Below, piece after piece: positions 1 through 5,923 of a stretch of 6,218 nt of DNA. The notes under the pieces are model-generated. The model had not been told where the DNA came from, made no database searches, and saw nothing but the letters and a program-made list of their open reading frames with translations. Positions within the stretch are counted from its first letter, which is position 1. Every line of letters begins with the position of its first letter. The DNA is taken from the NCBI GenBank assembly GCA_030607345.1, contig JAUWKC010000109.1, positions 1 to 6,218 of the forward strand, read 5' to 3'. This DNA comes from Planctomycetota bacterium (GTDB lineage Bacteria > Planctomycetota > Phycisphaerae > Sedimentisphaerales > SG8-4). The position numbers were made by a program, and so were the translations under genes.

Positions 1-590
1 ACAGCCGTGCCCTCGAGAACCTCGGCAAGGGCTGAAAGCTGCTGGGGAGTATAAGTAAAACCGCCGGGATTGTTGGGCGAATTCAGTATCAGCATCACGG
101 TCCTGTCGGTGACGGCGCCGGCCAACTGCTGCGGTGTGATTTTATAACTGTTGGCCTTGTCGGTCGTGATGACTTTGGCCACGCCGCCCGCCAGCTTGAC
201 AGCCTCCGGATATGTCACCCAGTAAGGAGCAGGCAGAATGACTTCATCGCCCGCATCCAGCAGAGCCTGCATCACCAGGTACACCGAGTGCTTGCCGCCA
301 ATGTTGATAATAACCTGGTCGGCACTGTAATCGAGATGATTCTCATTCTTTAGCTTGTCGGCTATTACCGCCTTTAGCCTGGGCAGGCCCGCAGCCGGGG
401 TGTATTTGGTTTTGCCTTCATTGAGGGCCTTTATAGCCGCCTGCTTTATGTAGTCGGGCGTATCGAAGTCGGGCTCTCCCGCTCCGAAACCTACTACGTC
501 CACGCCCTAGGCCTTTAACTGCTGGGCACGGGCCGTCACGGCAATCGTCGCCGAAGCCGGCACCGCCTCTGCCCGTCGGCTTATCTTCAT
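1..590 (-). pseudogene. Aspartate-type aminotransferase (PLP fold type I, class I/II), N-terminal part, interrupted by an in-frame TAG
   Basis: The reading frame starts at the ATG at 590-588, with AAGGAG (597-602 on the plus strand) 6 nt upstream. It stays open to the left edge, about 196 codons, apart from one amber codon at 509-507 (codon 28). Counting through that stop, the family signatures are GAGEPDFDTP just after it, YTPAAGLPRLK, GGK at codons 98-100 (PLP phosphate contact), PYW with W124 (stacks on the cofactor in the family) and SPNNPGG at codons 171-177, where N174 matches the PLP-contacting Asn. The last motif has Gly where Thr is usual. The catalytic Lys lies outside the window. 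Homologues transfer the amino group between aspartate (or related amino acids) and 2-oxoglutarate in the cytosol. Because nothing else in the frame is damaged, this may be a recent nonsense mutation, a base-call error, or a gene that restarts at the GTG at 503-501. The family call is firm; substrate and functional status are not. Confidence 0.85.
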
Positions 591-631
591 AACCATCTCC
601 TTTTAGTAATTTTCTTTCTTTCGAGCGATGG

Positions 632-662
632 ATTTTAGAGACAAACCCCCCCACCCGGTCAA
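632..662 (-). promoter_or_regulatory. Candidate sigma70 promoter for the aminotransferase gene
   Basis: Read on the minus strand, TTGACC (662-657) is followed after 19 nt by TAAAAT (637-632), a five-of-six match to the -10 consensus. The spacer is longer than ideal and contains a run of seven G. Transcription would start near 625 and give a leader of about 35 nt before the ATG at 590. No better candidate was seen in this gap. Confidence 0.35.
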
Positions 663-736
663 GAAGATTGCAAGGCAGCAGCAGCCTTTAGAGGCAGCCC
701 GGCAAGACTCGGCAGCGTTATCGACGAGCTTTGTTC

Positions 737-765
737 TTGATAATACCAGGAGCGTCGGTTATAAT
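737..765 (+). promoter_or_regulatory. Strong sigma70-type promoter for tRNA-Arg
   Basis: TTGATA (737-742) and a perfect TATAAT (760-765) are separated by exactly 17 nt. Predicted initiation near 772 would give a 5' leader of about 50 nt ahead of the tRNA at 825, to be removed by RNase P. The tRNA is the only supported gene downstream on this strand, so this is most likely its promoter. Confidence 0.75.
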
Positions 766-824
766 TGCACCGGTTGCAAACGCGTGGCGGGTGTGTCTGC
801 TGCGACTTGTTGTTTGTGATTAAG

Positions 825-898
825 GCGCCTGTAGCTCAATTGGACAGAGCGTCGGTCTACGGAACCGAAGGTTGGGGGTTCGAGCCCTCCCAGGCGTG
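825..898 (+). tRNA. tRNA-Arg (anticodon ACG)
   Basis: A complete 74-nt cloverleaf can be drawn. The acceptor stem is GCGCCTG / CAGGCGT, the D arm is GCTC / GAGC with the GG pair in the loop, the anticodon stem is TCGGT / ACCGA around loop CTACGGA (anticodon 859-861), the variable loop is AGGTT, and the T arm is GGGGG / CCTCC with loop TTCGAGC. ACG identifies an arginine tRNA; its first base is normally deaminated to inosine by TadA so that it reads CGU, CGC and CGA. The first acceptor pair is a G-U wobble. CCA is not encoded (the bases after the discriminator G are GTA), so it must be added by a nucleotidyltransferase. A strong promoter lies upstream at 737-765. Confidence 0.95.
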
Positions 899-944
899 GT
901 ATTTGATATGGGCGATTGAGCATTTTGAGTTTCTGCCAGGTTTT

Positions 945-977
945 GGACCACCCGGGCCGTTTAGCTTAAGGTGGTTC
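945..977. other. Inverted repeat / hairpin downstream of the tRNA
   Basis: GGACCACC (945-952) can pair with GGTGGTTC (970-977) over 8 bp including one G-T pair, with a 17-nt loop. No T-run follows on either strand, so it is not a typical rho-independent terminator. It may help tRNA 3' processing or be chance. The rest of 899-990 shows nothing recognisable. Confidence 0.3.
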
Positions 978-990
978 GGTACGAAATAAC

Positions 991-1013
991 AAGGCCGGTT
1001 CAAAGCCAGCCTT
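991..1013 (-). terminator. Rho-independent terminator of the outer-membrane protein gene
   Basis: Read on the minus strand, 1013-991 folds into an 8-bp stem (AAGGCTGG / CCGGCCTT, one U-G wobble) with a loop of 7 nt, followed by the T-rich tail TTGTTATTT. It starts 28 nt after the stop codon of the gene ending at 1042. On the plus strand the wobble becomes a C-A mismatch and the bases that follow are not T-rich, so it should work mainly leftward. Confidence 0.6.
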
Positions 1014-1041
1014 GAAAATGACATCGACCAGGCATGTCTTT

Positions 1042-1821
1042 TTAGAATTCATACTTCATAGTCAATATGCAGTATGTTATGTCCTTGCGTTTGGCGACGG
1101 TGTCTTCCATTGATATTTGCTGATAAACGCCGGGGCTGAAGGAGAGATTTTCATCGACCTGGAAGTTCGTGGACAGGCCAAACGTGGCATAAGACCAGTC
1201 GTGGGCGGCGCCGCCAAGTCCATCGGTATAAGCCAACTCTGAAGAGATGTGGAGAGGTTCCGGCAAAGGCTGGACATCGAGGTCGCAGCCGAGTATGAAA
1301 CGATGGACCCATCCGGATGGCATATCGGCGCCGCTTGGCTTCGTATATCCGCTTCCGGCAGCATACTCATAGTGAGCGATGTAGCTTGGGACGAGTCCCT
1401 TGGGCATTAAGTTTGGCCAGGAGAATGCAAATATCCACTCCCACGTGGTATTGCTCCTTTCTCTGGCGAGGCCCGGATAGTGTTCGTATCCGACGCTGAT
1501 ATTATAGTTCATCTGGTGAGGCTGTGCTTCGAAGAGCACGCTTTTGTAATAAGGTCTGTAGTCGAATCTCTGGCTGTCGACATAACCGCTGCCGATTGTG
1601 TTGCGGTGAGTAACTTTTGTGCCGAAGCCGGTGTCGTAGAAGTCGAGGTCGAGAGTTTTGAAGAATGCTCCCTTCTGGCCGTAGGCCTCGGCGCCTTTGC
1701 TGAGCCATTTGCTCCAGTAACTCAATTCGAAGGTCACGCCCAGTTCGGGTTCTTCCTGTGCCGTCGCGCCATCAGCCGCACAGAACAGAACTACTGCAAT
1801 CAATAAAACCGTCTTTTTCAT
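1042..1821 (-). CDS. Secreted outer-membrane beta-barrel protein of unknown function
   Basis: This encodes 259 residues. The frame is open further upstream (to 1902), but the ATG at 1821 is preferred because AAGGAG (1828-1833) sits 6 nt before it and the protein then opens with a textbook signal peptide: MKK, a hydrophobic core of about 12 residues, and a likely signal peptidase I site after ATA (residue 21). Cys14 in the core does not form a lipobox. The mature part has many short alternating aromatic/polar segments, such as MNYNISVGYEHY (mid-protein) and LHISSELAYTD (near residue 205). It ends in ITYCILTMKYEF with a terminal Phe, the usual recognition signal for barrel insertion by BAM. It resembles small porin-like barrels of about 10-12 strands, but I do not recognise a named family. 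It is divergent from acs with a shared upstream region. A role in solute passage is possible, though nothing in the sequence shows a substrate. Confidence 0.8.
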   Translation of the reverse strand: MKKTVLLIAVVLFCAADGATAQEEPELGVTFELSYWSKWLSKGAEAYGQKGAFFKTLDLDFYDTGFGTKVTHRNTIGSGYVDSQRFDYRPYYKSVLFEAQPHQMNYNISVGYEHYPGLARERSNTTWEWIFAFSWPNLMPKGLVPSYIAHYEYAAGSGYTKPSGADMPSGWVHRFILGCDLDVQPLPEPLHISSELAYTDGLGGAAHDWSYATFGLSTNFQVDENLSFSPGVYQQISMEDTVAKRKDITYCILTMKYEF

Positions 1822-1882
1822 AAGTTGCTCCTTAAAAACTGAACCTACTTTACGAACCGTAGAGGCATATCGGCTCCTCGCG

Positions 1883-1919
1883 GGCATAATGCCGTGGTCC
1901 ATAACTTATCAAATTATGC
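1883..1919. promoter_or_regulatory. Inverted repeat between the divergent barrel gene and acs (possible operator)
   Basis: GCATAAT (1884-1890) and ATTATGC (1913-1919) form a 7-bp inverted repeat with arms 22 bp apart, about two helical turns. The left arm also lies inside a perfect 11-bp palindrome, GGCATAATGCC (1883-1893). The repeat ends 36 bp upstream of the acs -35 box, an activator-like position, and lies in the leader or promoter zone of the leftward gene. No regulator can be named from this. Confidence 0.35.
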
Positions 1920-1955
1920 GCGGAAGTCCACAAAAAAAGGTTTTTCGTTTTACTC

Positions 1956-1983
1956 TTGATATTAAAGACAGCGGTTGTATAAT
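1956..1983 (+). promoter_or_regulatory. Sigma70-type promoter of acs-satP with A/T-tract upstream
   Basis: TTGATA (1956-1961) and a perfect TATAAT (1978-1983) are spaced by 16 nt. Initiation near 1990 would give a leader of about 70 nt before the acs ATG. An A-run followed by a T-run at 1932-1945 lies where the alpha-subunit UP element would bind. The hexamers match those of the tRNA promoter at 737-765. Confidence 0.7.
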
Positions 1984-2059
1984 GCTGATTCCGTCGAATT
2001 TTTGCCGATGGGAGTTGTTAGTGTATTGATAACCTTTAGCTACTACATAGGAGAGTGTT

Positions 2060-4039
2060 ATGGCCAACGAACAAAAAGCTATAGATTCCTTGATGACGGA
2101 GAAGCGCACGTTTCCACCGTCCCCGCAAATGCGGTCTCATGCGTACGTGAAGAGCTTTGAGCAGTATGAGCAGATGTGGAAACAGTCCATTGATGACCCG
2201 GATGGTTTTTGGCTGGAACAGGCCAAGAGCCTGACGTGGTTTAAGGAGCCGACCAAGAGCCTGGAGTATACCTGGGACACGAAAAACCGCAAGATTGAGC
2301 ACACCTGGTTTGCAGACGGACAGCTTAACGTCAGCTATAACTGTCTGGACCGTCATCTTGGCACAGCGACTGCGAAGAAAACTGCGCTTATCTGGCAAGG
2401 TGAGCCGGAGGATGCCGTCAGGAAGTTTACATACGAAGAACTGTACAAGGAAGTATGCAAATTCGCCAATGTATTGAAATCCAGGGGCATCAAGAAAGGC
2501 GACCGTGTTGCGATTTACCTTCCGATGATTCCGGAGCTTCCGGTTGTCATGCTTGCGTGTTCCCGTATCGGTGCGATTCATTCGGTAGTATTCGGCGGGT
2601 TCAGCGCCGATGCACTTGAAGGCCGGATTAATGACTCCAACTGCAAACTACTGATAACAAGTAACATTTCGCGGCGTGCAGGCAAACACATACACTTGAA
2701 AGCCATTGCCGACGAGGCCCTGAAGAACACACCGTCAATCGAGAACGTGATAGTGGTAAAGGTCGCAGATGACCCCTGCGACATGGAACAAGGCAGGGAC
2801 TCCTGGTATGACGAAGTTATGTCGGACGTGAGTGCTCAGTGCCAGGCCGAGCCGATGAACGCGGATGACCCGCTGTACATTCTTTACACGTCGGGTTCGA
2901 CCGGCAAGCCGAAGGGTGTTGTGCACACGACGGGAGGATACCTGCTGCATGTCGCTTTGAGTCATAAGATTATCTTCGATGTTCACGATGACGACATTTA
3001 CTGGTGCACAGCCGACATAGGCTGGGTAACCGGACACAGCTACATTGTTTATGGTCCTCTTGCCAACGGTGCGACATCGCTGATGTTTGAAGGCGTCCCC
3101 ACTTACCCGGACGCGGGTCGTTTCTGGCATATTTGCGACAAGTTCGGGGTGACAGTTTTCTATACAGCCCCTACCGCAATTCGTGCCTTGATGCGTCTCG
3201 GGGAGGAATGGCCCGGCAAGTACAAGCTCGATACGATGAGGGTGCTGGGGACGGTTGGCGAGCCAATTAATCCGGAGGCGTGGATTTGGTACTACGAGAA
3301 GATAGGCCGGAGCAAACGTCCGATAGTGGATACGTGGTGGCAAACGGAAACGGGCGGTATATTGATAACGCCGCTGCCGGGCGCCCATACGCTGAAGCCG
3401 GGCAGCGCGAGCAGGCCTTTCTTTGGCGTTGACCCCGTGGTTTTGCGTGATGATGGAACGCAGTGTGCGGTAAACGAAGGCGGCAAGCTGTGCATACGTA
3501 TTCCCTGGCCCGGTATGATGCGTACGATGTGGGGCGACCATGAGCGGTTTATTGACACATATTTTACGACGTTCCCGAACCTTTATTTTGCCGGTGACGG
3601 GTGCAAGGTTGATGATGACGGTGATTACTGGCTGATGGGCAGAATCGACGACGTGGTTAATGTTTCAGGTCACCGTATCGGTACGGCCGAGGTCGAAAGC
3701 GCGCTTGTCAGTCACGACAAGGTCGCCGAAGCAGCGGTTACACCGATGCCGCACGAGATCAAGGGCCAGGCGCTCTATGCCTTCGTTACGCTGGTGGCCG
3801 GCGTTGAAGAGACTGAGGAGCTTAAGAAAGAGCTTGTTCTGCACGTTCGAAAGGAGATAGGCCCGATTGCGGCGCCGGAGGTGATTCAGTTTGCTCCGGC
3901 CCTTCCGAAGACGCGTTCGGGCAAGATTATGCGGCGGATTCTGCGGAAGATAGCCGAGAAACAAACAGACGCCCTCGGAGACATCAGCACACTTGCTGAC
4001 CCGAGCGTTGTTGAGGCGTTAGTCAAAGGCCGAGACTAA
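2060..4039 (+). CDS. acs: Acetyl-CoA synthetase, AMP-forming
   Basis: This encodes 659 residues, the usual length for Acs. It makes acetyl-CoA from acetate, ATP and CoA through an acetyl-AMP intermediate in the cytosol. In order it has an N-terminal cap region (about 30-90), an adenylate-forming core with the P-loop TSGSTGKPKG (277-286) and DTWWQTETGG (424-433), and a mobile C-terminal domain. W427 matches the Trp that restricts the pocket to short acyl groups, supporting acetate over longer acids. D513, R528 and R539 match Salmonella D500, R515 and R526. The motif PKTRSGKIMRR places K622 at the catalytic, acetylation-controlled Lys (Salmonella K609). The start is set by AGGAG (2049-2053), 6 nt before the ATG. 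GDGCKVD replaces the more common GDGARRD, which looks like lineage variation. satP follows after 56 nt with no terminator between, so the two are probably one transcript. Acetylation control is inferred from the GNAT and AcuC genes next door. Confidence 0.97.
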   Translation: MANEQKAIDSLMTEKRTFPPSPQMRSHAYVKSFEQYEQMWKQSIDDPDGFWLEQAKSLTWFKEPTKSLEYTWDTKNRKIEHTWFADGQLNVSYNCLDRHLGTATAKKTALIWQGEPEDAVRKFTYEELYKEVCKFANVLKSRGIKKGDRVAIYLPMIPELPVVMLACSRIGAIHSVVFGGFSADALEGRINDSNCKLLITSNISRRAGKHIHLKAIADEALKNTPSIENVIVVKVADDPCDMEQGRDSWYDEVMSDVSAQCQAEPMNADDPLYILYTSGSTGKPKGVVHTTGGYLLHVALSHKIIFDVHDDDIYWCTADIGWVTGHSYIVYGPLANGATSLMFEGVPTYPDAGRFWHICDKFGVTVFYTAPTAIRALMRLGEEWPGKYKLDTMRVLGTVGEPINPEAWIWYYEKIGRSKRPIVDTWWQTETGGILITPLPGAHTLKPGSASRPFFGVDPVVLRDDGTQCAVNEGGKLCIRIPWPGMMRTMWGDHERFIDTYFTTFPNLYFAGDGCKVDDDGDYWLMGRIDDVVNVSGHRIGTAEVESALVSHDKVAEAAVTPMPHEIKGQALYAFVTLVAGVEETEELKKELVLHVRKEIGPIAAPEVIQFAPALPKTRSGKIMRRILRKIAEKQTDALGDISTLADPSVVEALVKGRD

Positions 4040-4084
4040 GAAAACAGGTAAGCAAAATTAAACCGGGTTTGGATACACATTGTT

Positions 4085-4089
4085 AAGGA
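4085..4089 (+). promoter_or_regulatory. Ribosome binding site that sets the satP start
   Basis: AAGGA lies 6 nt before the ATG at 4096 but directly abuts the in-frame ATG at 4090, leaving no spacing. The acs, barrel and aminotransferase genes all use 6-nt spacing, so 4096 is the better start. Confidence 0.7.
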
Positions 4090-4095
4090 ATGATT

Positions 4096-4692
4096 ATGGA
4101 AGAGAAAAAGCTTGAATCAGCGATACAAATAAAGGATACGACAGCGAACCCGGCGCCGCTGGGGCTGATGGGATTTGGTATGACCACGGTGCTGCTTAAC
4201 CTGCACAATGCGGGCGTTTACGAGCTTGGCACGATGATTCTGGCGATGGGCATTTTTTATGGCGGTATGGCCCAGCTCATTGCCGGGATAATGGAATGGA
4301 AGAAGAATAATACGTTCGGGACGACCGCGTTTTGTTCGTATGGTCTTTTCTGGCTCAGCCTGGTTGCGCTTCTGATTATGCCAAGGATGAAACTATGGGA
4401 GGCTCCGGCGAATTCAGCGATGGTGGCGTACCTGTTTATGTGGGGCCTGTTCACAACGGTTATGTTCGTTGCAACGCTTAAGCTTAACAAGGCCCTGCAG
4501 GTTGTATTTGGGTCGCTGGCTGTTTTGTTCTTTCTGTTGGCGATTGCCGACGCGACCGGCAGCAAGGTGATAGGGGTTCTGGCCGGATATGAAGGCATCT
4601 TTTGCGGATTTTCCGCCATATACGCGGCACTCGCCCAGGTTCTAAATGAGGTATACGGCAGGACCGTGCTTCCTTTGGGACCGGTGAAATAG
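4096..4692 (+). CDS. satP: Acetate/succinate permease, GPR1/FUN34/YaaH (SatP) family
   Basis: This encodes 198 residues, typical for bacterial members. The family signature NPAPLGL is at residues 18-24, followed by GFGMTT, and [16 protein letters not shown] (74-89) matches the conserved second signature almost exactly. About six hydrophobic segments are visible, roughly at 21-40, 45-66, 77-95, 107-128, 135-152 and 158-183, fitting the six-helix hexameric channel/permease fold in the inner membrane. Characterised homologues carry acetate and succinate. Lying 56 nt after acs, it would supply substrate to that enzyme. An in-frame ATG two codons upstream (4090) is less likely because its Shine-Dalgarno spacing is zero. 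The gene ends in TAG and is followed by a strong terminator. Exact substrate preference cannot be read from the sequence. Confidence 0.93.
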   Translation: MEEKKLESAIQIKDTTANPAPLGLMGFGMTTVLLNLHNAGVYELGTMILAMGIFYGGMAQLIAGIMEWKKNNTFGTTAFCSYGLFWLSLVALLIMPRMKLWEAPANSAMVAYLFMWGLFTTVMFVATLKLNKALQVVFGSLAVLFFLLAIADATGSKVIGVLAGYEGIFCGFSAIYAALAQVLNEVYGRTVLPLGPVK

Positions 4693-4726
4693 AGCCGGGC
4701 AGGGAAAACTCGGTTGACAATAAGAG

Positions 4727-4760
4727 AAGTCCGGATGTTTTTTCGTTCGGGCTTTTTTTT
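4727..4760 (+). terminator. Rho-independent terminator of acs-satP
   Basis: AAGTCCGGATG (4727-4737) pairs with CGTTCGGGCTT (4744-4754) over 11 bp with three G-U wobbles around a T6 loop. A T-run completes it (T at 4753-4760). In minus-strand RNA the wobbles become C-A mismatches, so termination should favour the plus strand. It sits 34 nt after the satP stop and just before the convergent acuC end. Confidence 0.85.
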
Positions 4761-4774
4761 GCCTGTTGAATGAA

Positions 4775-5911
4775 TCAGAGACCATGTAAGGCAAAGACGT
4801 TCGCTTTAACCTTCTCTATGACTGCTTCGACTGCGGGCATTACGGCACTTCTCTGGTGGGTGGTTACGGGAAGTATCCTGTCTTTCAGGCCGCCCTGCCA
4901 CTCTGTACTTTCGAGCATAACTCCTCCTGCGCCAAGGTCGGCATCGGCCGCAGCCTGTTCATCGGCGAGGAGGCTCCAGGCAAGGGCCCAGGCTCTTACG
5001 GTATTTTCGACATTGTATCCGCCGCCGCCGGTCATGAGTATAGGCTTATCGAAGGTTTGCAGATTTTGTATGATTTCGGCGTAGGCATTGTTGGTAAGGC
5101 AAAGGTGGGCGAGGGCATCGCCGGCAAGTGCGTCGACGCCCAGTTCAAAGACGAATACATCAGGGTTGTACGCGGTGATTAAAGGCACGGCTATTTCCCG
5201 GTAGGCCTTGAGGTATGCTTCGTCGAATGTTCCGACCGGCAGCGGGATATTTACGCAGTAGCCTTTGCCGCTGCCGGTTCCGATTTCGTCCTCGAAGCCG
5301 GTGCCTGGAAAGAAGGCCCTTGGATTTTCGTGGAAAGATATGGTCATTACGTCGGAGCGGTCGTAAAAGGCATAGGCGACTCCGTCGCCATGATGCACGT
5401 CCACGTCGAGATAGAGGACGCGCTTGCCGGCCTCGGCGAGTATTATTGAGGCAAGAGCCACGTCGTTTATATAGCAGAACCCTGACGCTCGCTCAGGCCC
5501 TGCGTGGTGAAAGCCCCCCGACGGGTTAAAGGCGACATCGGCTGAGCCTGCGAGAATCATCTCCGCGGCGACAAGCGTTGCTCCGGCGACCAGGACTGCG
5601 TACTCGTAGAGTCCTTTGAAAACGGGGCAGTCGCCTGTTCCGATACCCATTCTGAGTGCTTCCGGGTCGGAACGCCCGTCGCCGGCTAACTTCAGGGCGT
5701 ACAGGTACTTAGCCGAGTGAAACTTTCTCAGAACAACCCTGTCGGCGGGCCTTGGGGGCACTTCGCTTCTGCCGTTTCCGGAAAGCAACGCCATCGAATT
5801 AAGGATATGACGGACCTTTGTGGCCCTTGTGGTACTGAAAGGATGGTCGGGCGGATAGCTGTGCTTTTCAAGCTCAGACGAATAAACAAAAACTGCCTTC
5901 CTGTCTGCCAA
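4775..5911 (-). CDS. acuC: Zinc-dependent deacetylase, AcuC / class I histone deacetylase family
   Basis: This encodes 378 residues, close to Bacillus AcuC in length. The family removes acetyl groups from lysine side chains; Bacillus AcuC reactivates acetylated AcsA. All catalytic elements are present: the His-His charge relay H135-H136 (in SGGFHHAGPE), zinc ligands D171 and H173 (in LDVDVHHGDG) and D260 (in ELGVDALAGD), and the transition-state Tyr Y299 (in GGGGYN). The conserved CYINDVALA follows at 146-154. The start is TTG at 5911-5909. It has AGGAG 7 nt upstream, and the protein opens at the usual N-terminal region (VFVYSSELEKH) with no ATG or GTG better placed. The gene follows the GNAT gene by 10 nt, and its Shine-Dalgarno overlaps that gene's stop, so translation is probably coupled. 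It converges on satP. Acs as substrate is inferred from neighbourhood; acetoin-related or other deacylation is an alternative. Confidence 0.93.
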   Translation of the reverse strand: MADRKAVFVYSSELEKHSYPPDHPFSTTRATKVRHILNSMALLSGNGRSEVPPRPADRVVLRKFHSAKYLYALKLAGDGRSDPEALRMGIGTGDCPVFKGLYEYAVLVAGATLVAAEMILAGSADVAFNPSGGFHHAGPERASGFCYINDVALASIILAEAGKRVLYLDVDVHHGDGVAYAFYDRSDVMTISFHENPRAFFPGTGFEDEIGTGSGKGYCVNIPLPVGTFDEAYLKAYREIAVPLITAYNPDVFVFELGVDALAGDALAHLCLTNNAYAEIIQNLQTFDKPILMTGGGGYNVENTVRAWALAWSLLADEQAAADADLGAGGVMLESTEWQGGLKDRILPVTTHQRSAVMPAVEAVIEKVKANVFALHGL

Positions 5912-5918
5912 CGACTCG

Positions 5919-5923
5919 CTCCT
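5919..5923 (-). promoter_or_regulatory. Ribosome binding site of acuC, overlapping the GNAT stop codon
   Basis: AGGAG on the minus strand (5923-5919) lies 7 nt before the TTG start at 5911 and shares two bases with the TAG stop (5924-5922) of the upstream gene. This supports the rare TTG start and suggests that ribosomes finishing the GNAT gene help initiate acuC. Confidence 0.75.

Noticed and set aside
418..654. Minus-strand open frame of 78 codons over the aminotransferase start
   Set aside because: It is out of frame with the conserved aminotransferase motifs and its product is an Arg/Gly-rich shadow.
628..819. Open frame of 63 codons before the tRNA
   Set aside because: No Shine-Dalgarno, no recognisable protein features, and the tRNA promoter lies inside it.
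825..898. tRNA-Arg as an integration site for a mobile element
   Set aside because: No second copy of the tRNA 3' end, integrase or other mobile-element gene is visible in the window.
765..989. Open frame of 74 codons whose middle reads PVAQLDRASVYGTEG
   Set aside because: This is the well-known false peptide made by translating across a tRNA gene; here it covers tRNA-Arg at 825-898.
1822..1902. N-terminal extension of the barrel protein to an upstream ATG at 1902
   Set aside because: It would bury the signal peptide behind 27 charged residues and ignore the well-spaced AAGGAG before 1821.
2036..2581. Minus-strand open frame of 181 codons opposite the start of acs
   Set aside because: It is a shadow of acs, running across its promoter-proximal leader and N-terminal codons, with no motif.
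2735..3541. Long minus-strand open frame of 268 codons opposite acs
   Set aside because: It is antisense to a highly conserved part of Acs, is rich in Arg, His and Pro as codon-bias shadows are, and has no family motif.
4040..4095. AAACCGGGTTT palindrome between acs and satP as a terminator
   Set aside because: The stem is only 4 bp with a 3-nt loop and no T-run, so read-through into satP is expected.
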